Assembly (NCBI RefSeq): GCF_006874475.1
Contig: NZ_VIRM01000005.1
Location: forward strand, 124,001 to 188,000
From: Microbispora hainanensis
Lineage (GTDB): Bacteria > Actinomycetota > Actinomycetes > Streptosporangiales > Streptosporangiaceae
DNA: 64,000 nucleotides
Direction of reading: 5' to 3'
The notes beneath the pieces were generated by a model. It had not been told where the DNA came from, made no database searches, and saw nothing but the letters and a program-made list of their open reading frames with translations. Shown here piece after piece: positions 8,404 to 17,422 of this stretch (positions are counted from its first letter, which is position 1; every line of letters begins with the position of its first letter). The position numbers and the translations under genes were made by a program.

Positions 8404-9780
8404 GTGCCGGTAGCCGCCCAGGTCCTGCGGCACGCCTCCGCCGACCCCGGCCGGATCGCGGTGTCCGGCCCCCGAGGCGACCTCGGCTACGCCGAACTCG
8501 CCGCCCGGGCCGGTCGTGCCGCCCGCGCCCTGGCCGACCAGGGCATCGGGCGCGGCGCGCTCGTCGCGGTCGCCCAGGCCGACCCGGTGGCCCTGCTCGT
8601 CGCCGTGCTCGCCGCCGACCTGGCGGGAGCCACGCCGCTGCTGTGCGACCCCGCCTGGAGCGAGGAACGGCGGGCGCAGGTCATGGCCGCGGTGCCGGTC
8701 GCCGCCCGCTTCGACGACCCGCTGCCGGAGGCGGACGGCCCGCCCGCGGAGCACCGCCCCGCGCCGGACGACCTCACCTGGGCCTGCTTCAGCTCCGGCA
8801 GCACCGGCAGGCCCCGCGCCGTGGTGCGCGGCCGGGCCTCGTGGACCGCGTCGTTCGCCCACCTGGACGCGCTGACCGGGATCGGCCCGGACGACGTCGT
8901 GCTGATCCCCGGCCCGCTGGTCTCCTCCCTGTACGGCTTCGCCGCCGTGCACACGCTTGCCGCGGGGGCGACGGCCGTGGTGCCCGGCCGATGGTCACCC
9001 GGCGGGCTGGCGGAGCAGGTGCGGCGGGCCACCGCGATTCACGTGGTGCCCCACCGCCTGCCTGCCGTACTGGACGCCCTGGAGGCGGCCGGAGGGCCGC
9101 TGCGTACCGCCGTGGTCGGCGGGGCCGCCCTCGACGTGGCCGCCAGGACCCGGGCGGCGGCGGCCGGAGTGCGTGTGGTGTCCTATTACGGCGCGACCGA
9201 GCTGTCGTTCGTCGCCGTGGACGCCGACGGCGCCGGGCTGCGGCCGTTCCCCGGCGTGGAGATCGACGTCAGGGTGCCGCCCGGACAGGCTCTGGGCGAG
9301 GTGTGGGTGCGCTCCCCGTGGCTCTGCGAGGGTTACCTGGCCGGTGCGACCGGCCCGCTGCGCAGCGACGACGGCGGCTGGATGACCGTCGGCGACCTGG
9401 CGGAGCCGCACCGGCCCGGTGAGGTCCTGCGGCTGCGCGGCCGGGGCGACGGCGCGATCCAGACCGGCGGCGCCACGGTGGTGCCTGAGGACGTCGAGGA
9501 GGTGCTGAGGAAGGTGCCGGGAGTGGACGACGTGGTCGTGGTCGGCACGCCGCACCCCTACCTCGGCGCCGTGGTCACCGCAGTCGTGGAGGGGGCCGCC
9601 GACGTGGCGAGGGACGCGCTGGAGGCGGCGGCGCGGGCCGAGCTCGACCCGGCGCAGCGGCCCCGGCGCTGGTATGCCGCGGCGTCCCTGCCCCGGACCC
9701 CTGCGGGCAAGCCGGCCCGCGGTCTCCTCGCCACCCGTCTGGCGGCCGGCGACGACCCCGGCCTGAGGCGGCTCACCTGA
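8404..9780 (+). CDS. AMP-forming acyl-CoA synthetase/ligase in the biotin-uptake operon
   Basis: A 458-residue ANL-superfamily adenylating enzyme. The phosphate-binding loop FSSGSTGRPRAV is at about 126-137, YYGATE (A5-type motif) is near 260, and TVGDLAE and GDGAIQTGG precede a C-terminal domain ending in RTPAGKPARGLL, which carries the catalytic Lys. It lacks a substantial N-terminal extension. GTG 8404 lies 7 bp after the bioY stop; the open frame continues upstream inside bioY but that part is not plausible. ANL enzymes make acyl-CoA via acyl-adenylate. With the following thiolase and the biotin transporter, the substrate may be a dicarboxylate or fatty acid feeding pimeloyl-CoA, which is inference. 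Confidence 0.85.
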   Translation: MPVAAQVLRHASADPGRIAVSGPRGDLGYAELAARAGRAARALADQGIGRGALVAVAQADPVALLVAVLAADLAGATPLLCDPAWSEERRAQVMAAVPVAARFDDPLPEADGPPAEHRPAPDDLTWACFSSGSTGRPRAVVRGRASWTASFAHLDALTGIGPDDVVLIPGPLVSSLYGFAAVHTLAAGATAVVPGRWSPGGLAEQVRRATAIHVVPHRLPAVLDALEAAGGPLRTAVVGGAALDVAARTRAAAAGVRVVSYYGATELSFVAVDADGAGLRPFPGVEIDVRVPPGQALGEVWVRSPWLCEGYLAGATGPLRSDDGGWMTVGDLAEPHRPGEVLRLRGRGDGAIQTGGATVVPEDVEEVLRKVPGVDDVVVVGTPHPYLGAVVTAVVEGAADVARDALEAAARAELDPAQRPRRWYAAASLPRTPAGKPARGLLATRLAAGDDPGLRRLT

Positions 9781-9794
9781 CATGGACGAGTGAC

Positions 9795-10940
9795 ATGGAT
9801 GAGCACGCGGTCGTCGTGGCGGCCCGCCGCACTCCCATCGGCACCGCCGGGCACGCGTTCCGGAGCCTGACGGCCGAGCGGCTCGCCGCGCCGGTCATCG
9901 AGGCGGTCGCCCGCGACGTGGCGCATCTCGGCGTCCCGGTGGACGACGTGGTGCTGGGCAACTGCACCGGGCCCGGAGGCAACCTCGCCCGGGTCTGCGC
10001 GCTGGCCGCGGGGACGGGGCACGAGGTGCCCGGCGTCACCGTCGACCGGCAGTGCGGCAGCGGGCTCGCCGCGATCCTGCTGGCCGCCCAGGCGGTGCGC
10101 TGCGGCGACGCGGACCTCGTCGTCGCCGGTGGCGTCGAGAGCGCCTCCACCGCGCCGCTGCGGGTTCGCCGGCGGGAGGGCGAGCCGGACGTGCCGTACG
10201 AGCGGGCGCCGTTCGCCCCGGAGGGGCACCCCGACCCGGACATGGGCCCGGCCGCCGAGGCGCTCGCCGCCGCGCGCGGCGTCACCAGGGAACGCCAGGA
10301 CGCGTACGCCTGCCGCAGCCACGCGCGGGCGCTGGCCGCGCGGGAGGCCGGCCGCTTCGCCCGCGAGATCGTCCCGATCGGCGGGCGCGCGGACGACCAG
10401 CGCCCGCGCGTGCTGCGGCCGGAGTCGCTGGCCCGGCTGCCCGCCGCGTTCGTGCCGGGCGGTACGGTGACGGCCGGCAACTCCTCCCCCGTGAGCGACG
10501 GTGCGGCGGCCGTCGCGGTCGTGCCCGAGCGGCTGCGCGCCGCGGCGGGCCTGCCCGGCCTGCGGCTGCTGGCGGGCGCCGTCGCCGGCTGCGACCCCGC
10601 GCTGCCCGGGTGGGGACCCGTGCCCGCCGTACGGCGGGTGCTGCGGCGAACCGGAACGGACCTGGAGAAGGTGGCGGCGGTGGAGATCGTGGAGGCGTTC
10701 GCGGCGCAGGTGCTCGCGGTCACCGACGCGCTCGGCCTCGATCCCCTGGGCGCCGACTCCGGGCGGGTGTGCGCCGACGGCGGCGCGCTCGCCCTCGGCC
10801 ACCCCTGGGGCGCGAGCGGAGCGGTGGTGGTGACCCGGTTGTTCAGCAGGCTTCTGGGAGCGCCGCCGGGGACCCTGGGCCTCGCGGCGGTCGCGGTCGG
10901 CGGCGGTCTCGGGATCGCCGCCCTGTTCGAGGTGGTGTGA
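9795..10940 (+). CDS. Thiolase-family protein with altered catalytic residues
   Basis: A 381-residue thiolase-fold protein. The nucleophile loop VDRQCGSGLAAI (Cys87) and the GHPWGASG histidine (His336) are intact. The usual NEAFA motif reads VEAFA (Val299 replaces Asn), and the C-terminal CxGGG motif reads AVGGG (Ala367 replaces the second catalytic Cys). Classical thiolases use that Cys as acid/base and that Asn in the oxyanion hole, so ordinary Claisen or thiolytic chemistry is doubtful. It starts 14 bp after the ligase and ends immediately before bioM, so it is co-transcribed with biotin-uptake genes. It could act as an acyl-CoA decarboxylase, hydrolase or modified synthase; the family is certain, the activity is not. 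Confidence 0.85.
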   Translation: MDEHAVVVAARRTPIGTAGHAFRSLTAERLAAPVIEAVARDVAHLGVPVDDVVLGNCTGPGGNLARVCALAAGTGHEVPGVTVDRQCGSGLAAILLAAQAVRCGDADLVVAGGVESASTAPLRVRRREGEPDVPYERAPFAPEGHPDPDMGPAAEALAAARGVTRERQDAYACRSHARALAAREAGRFAREIVPIGGRADDQRPRVLRPESLARLPAAFVPGGTVTAGNSSPVSDGAAAVAVVPERLRAAAGLPGLRLLAGAVAGCDPALPGWGPVPAVRRVLRRTGTDLEKVAAVEIVEAFAAQVLAVTDALGLDPLGADSGRVCADGGALALGHPWGASGAVVVTRLFSRLLGAPPGTLGLAAVAVGGGLGIAALFEVV

Positions 10941-11615
10941 GTGATCCGGCTGGAGGACGTCCATGTGCGGCTCGGGCAGCGCGAGGTGTTGCGCGGCGTC
11001 ACGGCCTCGCTGACCGAGCGCCGCGTGGGCGTGGTCGGGGCCAACGGCTCGGGCAAGAGCACGCTCGCCCGCCTCGTCAACGGCCTGGTCCTGCCGACCT
11101 CGGGCACGGTCACGGTGTCCGGGCTCGACACCCGCCGTCACGCGGCCCGGATCAGGCGCGGCGTGGGGTTCCTGTTCACCGACCCGGACGCCCAGATCGT
11201 GATGCCCACGGTTGCCGAGGACGTGGCCTTCTCGCTGCGCCGCAAGGGACTGCGGCGCGAGGAGGTCGAGCGCCGGGTGCGGGAGGTCCTGGAGAGGTAC
11301 GGCCTGGGGGAGCACGCCGACCACCCCGCGCATCACCTGTCCGGCGGCCAGAAGCAGCTGCTCGCCCTCTGCTCGGTGCTGGTGCTCGAACCGGAGATCC
11401 TGGTCATGGACGAGCCGACCACGCTGCTCGACCTGCGCCACTCCAGGCAGGTCGCCGCGCTGCTGCGGACGCTTCCGCAGCAGGTGGTCGTGGTGACCCA
11501 CGATCTTCCGCTGCTGGAGGACTTCGACCGCGTGCTCGTGATCGACGAGGGGCGGATCGTCGCCGACGCCGAGCCCGCCGCCGCGATCGCCCACTACAGG
11601 AAGATGATGGCGTGA
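10941..11615 (+). CDS. bioM: Biotin ECF transporter ATPase BioM
   Basis: A 224-residue ABC ATPase with Walker A GANGSGKST (about 35-43), signature LSGGQKQ (about 134-140), Walker B LVMDEPT and the switch His in VVVTHDLP. Length and the short C-terminus fit EcfA/BioM. GTG 10941 follows the thiolase stop directly, and GAGGTGG lies just upstream within the thiolase 3' end. The stop overlaps the bioN start by 4 bp (GTGA), which ties the stoichiometry of the two energy-coupling subunits. Confidence 0.9.
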   Translation: MIRLEDVHVRLGQREVLRGVTASLTERRVGVVGANGSGKSTLARLVNGLVLPTSGTVTVSGLDTRRHAARIRRGVGFLFTDPDAQIVMPTVAEDVAFSLRRKGLRREEVERRVREVLERYGLGEHADHPAHHLSGGQKQLLALCSVLVLEPEILVMDEPTTLLDLRHSRQVAALLRTLPQQVVVVTHDLPLLEDFDRVLVIDEGRIVADAEPAAAIAHYRKMMA

Positions 11616-12217
11616 GCGGGCTCACCGGCGCCTACGTGCCCGGCGATTCGCTCCTGCACCGGCTGCCCGCCGGGGTCAAGCTCGCCGGGCTCGCCGTGTC
11701 CTGCACCGCGCTCCTGCTGCTGCGCGGGCCCGCGGCGCTCGCGGGGGCCGCGGCCGTCGTCGTGCTGCTGTACGCCGTCTCCGGGGTCGGGCTCGCCGCC
11801 GCCTGGGCGCAGGTGCGGCCCGTCCGCTGGTTCGCCGTGGCCCTGTTCGGCGTGCAGCTGGTGTTCGCGGACCTGCCCACGGCGGCGTCCTCGACGCTGC
11901 GGGTCGTGCTCGCCGTCGCCCTGGCCGGGCTGGTCACGCTCACCACGCGCACCGGCGCCGTCATGGCCGCTCTGGAGCGCTGTCTCGCTCCCGCCAGGTT
12001 CGCCGGTCTCGATCCGTTCCGCCTGTCGCTGCTGCTGTCGCTCACGCTGCGGAGCGTGCCGGTGATCGCGGATCTGGTCACCCGGGTGCGGGAGGCCCAG
12101 CGCGCCAGAGGGGTCGAGCGGAGCCCGCGCGCCTTCGCCGTCCCGCTGGTGGTGGGCGCCCTGCGGCACGCCGACGCGCTGGGCGAGGCGCTCGCCGCAC
12201 GCGGTCTCGACGACTGA
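11612..12217 (+). CDS. bioN: Biotin ECF transporter transmembrane component BioN (EcfT)
   Basis: A protein of 201 residues with about five hydrophobic helices and the EcfT cytoplasmic coupling region: EAQRARGVE carries the Ala-Arg-Gly signature used to contact the ATPases, and a second AARG sits near the C-terminus. GTG 11612 overlaps the bioM TGA. Together with bioM and bioY it makes a complete dedicated biotin ECF transporter. It is the last gene of the operon and faces a convergent gene. Confidence 0.9.
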   Translation: MSGLTGAYVPGDSLLHRLPAGVKLAGLAVSCTALLLLRGPAALAGAAAVVVLLYAVSGVGLAAAWAQVRPVRWFAVALFGVQLVFADLPTAASSTLRVVLAVALAGLVTLTTRTGAVMAALERCLAPARFAGLDPFRLSLLLSLTLRSVPVIADLVTRVREAQRARGVERSPRAFAVPLVVGALRHADALGEALAARGLDD

Positions 12218-12234
12218 AGAGCCTCGACGGCTTT
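12218..12234 (+). terminator. Possible weak hairpin after bioN
   Basis: AGAGCC / TCGAC loop / GGCTTT begins immediately after the bioN stop and forms a 6-bp stem (one G-T pair) before a short pyrimidine run. It lies between convergent transcription units. The stem is short, so termination is only suggested. Confidence 0.3.
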
Positions 12235-12308
12235 CCTGCGTCGGTGGCGGGCCGGAGCGGGGTGGTGGCCGGTCAGAGCAGGGCGGCGGGCCAGACCGCT
12301 GCGGCAGG

Positions 12309-13151
12309 TCAGAGCGGCGGCAGGGCGGGCGCCAGGCGGCGGGCCTCGGCGACCAGGTCGAGCAGGTCCCCGACGAGGCGTGGCGGCGCGGCCACGAAGC
12401 TGCGGTCCTCGGCCGGGCCCTCGGCGGACGCCTCGAAAGGCCCGCCGTCGAGCCCAACGATCTCCACACCCGCCTCCCGCGCGATGAGAGCCCCGGCGGG
12501 CAGGTCGAGCCCCTCCGCGCGGTAGCCGATCATGCCGTCGATGTCGCCCCGCGCGAGCATGGCCCAGCACAGCAGCGGCGCCCAGAGCTGGAGCACCCGC
12601 CGGGCGCGGGCGTCCATCGTCATCTTCAGCGACCGCGCCGCCGGGTCCAGCCGGGAGACCCCGTGGCCCTGCGTCCAGGCCAGCACCGGCCCGTGCCGGA
12701 GGTCGCGCCGCGGCGGCCCGGTCAGCGGCCCCGCCGGCCCGTGGGCCCCCGCGCCGCTGACCGCCGACCAGGTGCGGCCGGAGAGCGGCTCGTGGACCAC
12801 CCCGAGCACCGGGCGGCCGTCCGCGCACAACGCCAGGCCCACGACGTACGCGGGAAGGCCGATCGCCACGTTGTTCGTGCCGTCGAGCGGATCCACCAGC
12901 CAGGTCCATCCGCCCTCCGGACGGTCACCGCCGTGGACGCCCGACTCCTCGGCCACGATCCGGTGGGAGGGGAACTCCGCCCGGATGCGGTCGAGGATCA
13001 GCTTCTCGGCAGCCACGTCGAGGTCGGTCACGACGTCGCCCGACCCGCCCTTGTCGTGGACGGCGACCGCTCCCGGCGCGCTCTCGCGCAGCACGGACCC
13101 GGCGGCCAGGGCGGCCTCGACGGCTACCCGCCTGGCGTGTTCGAGGTCCAC
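12309..13151 (-). CDS. Inositol monophosphatase-family phosphatase
   Basis: A 280-residue protein with the full metal-site set of the IMPase/CysQ/FBPase-like superfamily: VAEESG (Glu), WLVDPLDGTNN (Asp-Pro-Leu-Asp) and a C-terminal EGLDLPAGALIAREAG in place of the usual WDxAAG. The substrate could be inositol phosphate, 3'-phosphoadenosine nucleotide, NADP or histidinol phosphate. GTG 13151 is preceded by AGGAGG with 5-nt spacing and lies 28 bp inside the preceding cupin-like gene, indicating translational coupling. It is the last gene of a three-gene minus-strand cassette with a membrane protein and a cupin-like protein, which argues against a plain housekeeping inositol role. Confidence 0.85.
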   Translation of the reverse strand: MDLEHARRVAVEAALAAGSVLRESAPGAVAVHDKGGSGDVVTDLDVAAEKLILDRIRAEFPSHRIVAEESGVHGGDRPEGGWTWLVDPLDGTNNVAIGLPAYVVGLALCADGRPVLGVVHEPLSGRTWSAVSGAGAHGPAGPLTGPPRRDLRHGPVLAWTQGHGVSRLDPAARSLKMTMDARARRVLQLWAPLLCWAMLARGDIDGMIGYRAEGLDLPAGALIAREAGVEIVGLDGGPFEASAEGPAEDRSFVAAPPRLVGDLLDLVAEARRLAPALPPL

Positions 13152-13786
13152 AGGCTCCTCCTGGCCAGCTCGGCGGCACGTGCGGTCTCGGCGTCGTCGA
13201 GGCGTTCCCGGCCGACGTGGTGGAGCGGCGTGGCGAGCGGCCCGAGCGACAGGTCGTTCAGGCCCGGCCGGCCACGACCGAGCGCCACGGTGGCGGCCTC
13301 GCCGTCCTCGGGGATGACACTGCTGTGGAAGGCGCCCGCGACGAGCGTGTAGGTGTCCCCGGCGCCGAACAGCTCGGCGCGTCCCGGGGCGTACGCCACG
13401 GTCCTCGGGGTGGGGCGGATGACGTCGCCCGACGGGGTGCTGACGACCTCGAAGACGCGGTGGGTGGGGGACCGGTCGGTGTCGGTCACCACGGCGTGGA
13501 CGTTGCGCACCTGGCCGTACAGGACGTAACTGAGCAGGTCCCAGCTGTGGCTGTGGACCTGAGAGGTGGTGCTGCGGGCGCGCCGGGCGGCGGCGGTCCA
13601 CACGTGCACGCACGCCCCGAGCTCTCCCTCGCGGACCAGCGGCAGGCAGAGGAATCCCAGCGGATGCCGCACCCCGCGCATCCCCGAGCCGCGCGAGCCA
13701 CCCTCTGCGATCTCGCCGAGCACGCCGAGGGCCCACTCGCGGGCGCTCCCGCCGGCGAGCACGTCGAACACGTCCCCGTATCTCAT
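13124..13786 (-). CDS. Cupin-like protein of unknown function
   Basis: A 220-residue protein with a cupin-like arrangement: a His-rich strand HSHSWDLLSYVLYG near residues 83-96 and a later histidine in AGAFHSSV, with the usual small-residue turns between. This resembles metal-binding small-molecule dioxygenases or sugar-binding cupins, but no specific family was recognised. The ATG at 13786 overlaps the stop of the upstream membrane-protein gene (ATGA), and its own 3' end overlaps the phosphatase gene by 28 bp. The tight packing implies that the three products work together. Confidence 0.7.
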   Translation of the reverse strand: MRYGDVFDVLAGGSAREWALGVLGEIAEGGSRGSGMRGVRHPLGFLCLPLVREGELGACVHVWTAAARRARSTTSQVHSHSWDLLSYVLYGQVRNVHAVVTDTDRSPTHRVFEVVSTPSGDVIRPTPRTVAYAPGRAELFGAGDTYTLVAGAFHSSVIPEDGEAATVALGRGRPGLNDLSLGPLATPLHHVGRERLDDAETARAAELARRSLWTSNTPGG

Positions 13787-14820
13787 GGCGCGTACGGATC
13801 CTTGGCGCGCAGCGCCTTGCGGGTGACCTCGACCACGTCGCGGTCGGTGAACGACTTGGGCAGGGCGAGGTCGACGCGCTCGAACAGCCTGCGGACCTCC
13901 TCGACGGTCGGCTCGTCGCTCAGCGGCACCGACCGGTAGCGGTCGATCGCCACGCGCCGGGCCTGCTCGAAGCTCGTGCGCAGCTCGGTGCCGCAGCTCT
14001 CGTAGAAGAACGAGCCGCTGAAGGCGATGATGGCCCGGTTGGGGTCCTCGGACGTCATGATCAGGGCGCGGCCCGACATGTCCCAGCGGAAGGTCGTCAT
14101 GACCGGCGAGAGCCCCACCGCGATGTCGAGCAGGCCGTAGCGCTGGCGATACCAGAACGCGGCCAGGACGCTCGCGTACGACTCCTTCCTGGCCCGGTCG
14201 GTCGTCCACACCTCACCGGTGCCGTCGGGGCGGTCCGACAGCGACCTGCGGTAGTGCGCGTAGCTCTCGCACACCGCCTCGTCCGTCGGGTCGATGATCT
14301 CCAGGCGCACCGTGAGGTGCCGCTTCTCGCGCCGCGCGGCGGCCACGAACTCGGGCAGCGTGACCGCGCGCATATAGGTGCCGGTGCCGCCCTTGAACGT
14401 CCAGCGGTCGGTGCCCCGGCGGGCGTCCGCGTGCGCCTGCGCGATCTCGCGCTGACTGACCAGGACGCGGATGACCGACATGTCCTGCAGCGCCCTGCGG
14501 GTGCCCGCGACCAGGTCCTCCAGCTCGTCGAGGCGGTCGAGGCGCTCGGGCAGCCGCGCGAGGACGCCGGAGGTCGCGTGCATGGCCTCCTCGACGGGCT
14601 CCTGCCTGACGCGGTCGCGCAGCAGCGCGGTCGCGACGAGGGCCAGGACGACCAGAGTGGTGCCGCTGACGAGCTGCGTCTTCACCTCGTCGGAAATCAG
14701 GCGGTCGGGCAGCACGCCGAGCACACCCACCGCCACGGCCAGCACGAGGGCGATGGCCCCGTCGACGTTCTTGGCCGCCCAGGTGAGTGACCGGCCGACG
14801 GCACTCCGTAACCCCGCCAT
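13783..14820 (-). CDS. Membrane-anchored protein of unknown function
   Basis: A 345-residue protein. Two hydrophobic segments (about residues 20-38 and 50-67) are followed by a charged helical stretch (about 72-115) and a soluble cytosolic domain with WTFKGGTGTYMR (about 145-156), SYAHYRRSL and RAIIAFSGSFFYES. The soluble domain has the alternating hydrophobic/charged look of a compact alpha/beta enzyme or sensor, perhaps distantly phospholipase-D or nucleotide-binding-like. No family was identified with confidence. It heads the three-gene cassette and overlaps the next gene by ATGA. The 239-bp gap upstream to uvrB should hold both promoters. Confidence 0.75.
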   Translation of the reverse strand: MAGLRSAVGRSLTWAAKNVDGAIALVLAVAVGVLGVLPDRLISDEVKTQLVSGTTLVVLALVATALLRDRVRQEPVEEAMHATSGVLARLPERLDRLDELEDLVAGTRRALQDMSVIRVLVSQREIAQAHADARRGTDRWTFKGGTGTYMRAVTLPEFVAAARREKRHLTVRLEIIDPTDEAVCESYAHYRRSLSDRPDGTGEVWTTDRARKESYASVLAAFWYRQRYGLLDIAVGLSPVMTTFRWDMSGRALIMTSEDPNRAIIAFSGSFFYESCGTELRTSFEQARRVAIDRYRSVPLSDEPTVEEVRRLFERVDLALPKSFTDRDVVEVTRKALRAKDPYAP

Positions 14821-15059
14821 AGGTCAGCCCCGCCATCCCGTCAGTGTCGGCCCCGACTCGAATCGTAACGACAGGGTCATGGTCCGGCAAAGGGTCGGTC
14901 TGCCCGGGCGCGGCGGCGCGGAAGCGAGGGGCGGAGCGGGCGACGGGACCGGAATTGTCAGTCGGCACGCGTAGGTTATGGAGGTGAACCGGAGCGGGCC
15001 CGAGTGCTCTGTGCGGCCGCCCGCGCCGGTGGACGGGGCGAGTGAGGAGCTGAACGGCG

Positions 15060-17171
15060 ATGACATCCATGATGGACCTGAACCGGAAGGTCGCGCCCTT
15101 CCAGGTCGTCACCGACATGACGCCGTCCGGCGACCAGCCCACGGCGATCGCGGAGCTGGAGCGCCGCGTCAGGGCGGGTGAGAAGGACACGGTCCTGCTC
15201 GGCGCGACCGGCACCGGCAAGACCGCGACGGTGGCGTGGCTCATCGAGCGGGTGCAACGGCCGACGCTGGTCATGCAGCCGAACAAGACGCTGGCCGCCC
15301 AGTTCGCCAACGAGCTGCGCGAGATGCTGCCGAACAACGCGGTCGAATACTTCGTGTCCTACTACGACTACTACCAGCCCGAGGCGTACGTCCCGCAGAG
15401 CGACACCTACATCGAGAAGGACTCCTCGATCAACGAGGAGGTCGAGCGGCTGCGCCACTCGGCGACCTGGTCGCTGGTGTCGCGCCGCGACGTGGTGGTG
15501 GTCGCCTCCGTCTCCTGCATCTACGGCCTGGGCACGCCGCAGGAGTACGTCGACCGGATGGTCGGGCTCAAGGTCGGCCAGCAGATCGAGCGCGACCAGC
15601 TGCTGCGGCGGCTGGTCGACATGCAGTACACGCGCAACGACCTGTCCTTCACCCGGGGCACCTTCCGGGTGCGCGGCGACACCGTCGAGGTCATCCCGGT
15701 CTACCAGGAGCTGGCCGTCCGCATCGAGATGTTCGGCGACGAGATCGAGAAGCTGGCGACGCTGCACCCGCTCACCGGCGAGGTCGTCGGCGAGGACGAC
15801 GAGCTGCACATCTTCCCCGCCTCCCACTATGTGGCCGGTCCCGAGCGGATGGAGCGGGCCATCGCCGGCATCGAGGCCGAGCTGGTCGAGCGGCTCGCCG
15901 ACCTGGAGCGGCAGGGCAAGCTGCTGGAGGCCCAGCGGCTGCGCATGCGCACCACCTATGACATCGAGATGATGCGCCAGGTCGGCACCTGCGCCGGGAT
16001 CGAGAACTACTCGCGGCACATCGACGGCCGCGAGGCCGGCACCCCGCCGCACACGCTGCTCGACTTCTTCCCCGACGACTTCCTGCTCGTGCTGGACGAG
16101 TCGCACCAGACCGTCCCCCAGATCGGCGCGATGTACGAGGGTGACGCCTCGCGCAAGCGGACGCTGGTCGACCACGGGTTCCGCCTGCCGTCGGCCATGG
16201 ACAACCGCCCGCTCAAGTGGGAGGAGTTCCTGGAGCGCATCGGCCAGACCGTCTACCTCTCCGCCACTCCGGGGCCGTACGAGCTGGGCCGGAGCAAGGG
16301 CGATGTGGTGGAGCAGGTCATCCGCCCCACCGGCCTGGTCGACCCCGAGGTGATCATCAAGCCGACCAAGGGCCAGATCGACGACCTCATGGAGGAGATC
16401 CGGGCCCGCGCGGAGCGGGACGAGCGGGTCCTGGTCACGACCCTCACCAAGAAGATGGCCGAGGACCTCACCGACTACCTGCTCGACAACGGCATCCGGG
16501 TCCGCTACCTGCACAGCGAGGTCGACACGCTGCGCCGCATCGAACTGCTGCGCGAGCTGCGCATGGGCGAGTTCGACGTCCTGGTCGGCATCAACCTGCT
16601 GCGTGAGGGCCTCGACCTGCCCGAGGTGTCGCTGGTGTCGATCCTCGACGCCGACAAGGAGGGCTTCCTGCGCTCGGAGACCTCGCTCATCCAGACGATC
16701 GGCCGCGCGGCCCGCAACGTGTCCGGCCAGGTCCACATGTACGCCGACAAGATCACGCCGAGCATGGAACGGGCGATCGAGGAGACCAACCGGCGCCGGG
16801 CCAAGCAGATCGCCTACAACGAGGCGCACGGCATCGACCCGCAGCCGCTGCGCAAGAAGATCGCCGACATTCTGGACAGCCTCGTCCGCGAGGACGCCGA
16901 CACCGCGCAGCTTCTCGGCGGCGCCGGGCGGCAGCAGTCGCGCGGCAAGGCGCCGGTGCCGGGCCTCGCCTCCCGCGGCGCGGGCCAGCACGCGAAGGCG
17001 ATCGCGGGGGAGATGCCGCGCGCCCAGCTGGAGTCGCTGATCGAGTCGCTGACCGAGCAGATGCACACCGCCGCCGCCGACCTGCAGTTCGAGGTGGCGG
17101 CCCGGCTGCGCGACGAGATCAAGGAGCTCAAGCGGGAGGTCCGCGACATGCGCGAGGCCGGCGTGAAGTAA
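15060..17171 (+). CDS. uvrB: Excinuclease ABC subunit B
   Basis: A 703-residue UvrB, the damage-verification helicase of nucleotide excision repair, which accepts DNA from UvrA and recruits UvrC. Visible features are Walker A GATGTGKT (about 48-55), the beta-hairpin region [23 protein letters not shown], the [10 protein letters not shown] helicase motif, QTIGRAARN and a C-terminal UVR motif ([17 protein letters not shown]) that binds UvrC. GAGGAG at 15044-15049 precedes ATG 15060; in-frame ATGs at 15069 and 15072 are alternatives. No actinobacterial LexA box was recognised upstream. The gene is monocistronic in this window. Confidence 0.98.
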   Translation: MTSMMDLNRKVAPFQVVTDMTPSGDQPTAIAELERRVRAGEKDTVLLGATGTGKTATVAWLIERVQRPTLVMQPNKTLAAQFANELREMLPNNAVEYFVSYYDYYQPEAYVPQSDTYIEKDSSINEEVERLRHSATWSLVSRRDVVVVASVSCIYGLGTPQEYVDRMVGLKVGQQIERDQLLRRLVDMQYTRNDLSFTRGTFRVRGDTVEVIPVYQELAVRIEMFGDEIEKLATLHPLTGEVVGEDDELHIFPASHYVAGPERMERAIAGIEAELVERLADLERQGKLLEAQRLRMRTTYDIEMMRQVGTCAGIENYSRHIDGREAGTPPHTLLDFFPDDFLLVLDESHQTVPQIGAMYEGDASRKRTLVDHGFRLPSAMDNRPLKWEEFLERIGQTVYLSATPGPYELGRSKGDVVEQVIRPTGLVDPEVIIKPTKGQIDDLMEEIRARAERDERVLVTTLTKKMAEDLTDYLLDNGIRVRYLHSEVDTLRRIELLRELRMGEFDVLVGINLLREGLDLPEVSLVSILDADKEGFLRSETSLIQTIGRAARNVSGQVHMYADKITPSMERAIEETNRRRAKQIAYNEAHGIDPQPLRKKIADILDSLVREDADTAQLLGGAGRQQSRGKAPVPGLASRGAGQHAKAIAGEMPRAQLESLIESLTEQMHTAAADLQFEVAARLRDEIKELKREVRDMREAGVK

Positions 17172-17201
17172 CGGCCCGGCGACCGCGCGATCATCCGCCC
17201 A

Positions 17202-17226
17202 GCGCCCCTCACCGCAGCGGGGGCGC
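17202..17226 (+). terminator. uvrB terminator-like hairpin
   Basis: GCGCCCC (17202-17208) and GGGGCGC (17220-17226) form a 7-bp GC stem with an 11-nt loop 30 bp after the uvrB stop. There is no U tract, as is common for high-GC actinobacterial terminators. Confidence 0.5.
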
Positions 17227-17401
17227 ATGACCGCGCCGTACTCGCCCGGGCACGTCGGCCCGAGGCGAGCCGCGGGGTTCAGCATGTAACCGCCGGGCCC
17301 GCGGCCGGCGCTGGTGATAAGGCAACCGGACGCCACCGTGCCGTCACCGCCTGGGCCCGCCGGCCCGGGCGAGGCGGCATCACCCGGTGCCCGGCCATGC
17401 G

Positions 17402-17422
17402 GCCGAATTTTTCCAATTCGGC
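17402..17422. promoter_or_regulatory. Perfect 8-bp inverted repeat in AT-rich DNA
   Basis: GCCGAATT (17402-17409), loop TTTCC, AATTCGGC (17415-17422). The low-GC composition is unlike its surroundings. It could be a regulator-binding site or a small hairpin upstream of the lipoprotein gene; its role is unknown. Confidence 0.45.

Noticed and set aside
14821-15059. Search for a LexA/SOS box before uvrB
   Set aside because: No convincing actinobacterial LexA dyad was found in the 239-bp gap.
14976-17336. Minus-strand frame of 786 codons opposite uvrB
   Set aside because: Antisense shadow of a highly conserved gene; no domain was recognised.
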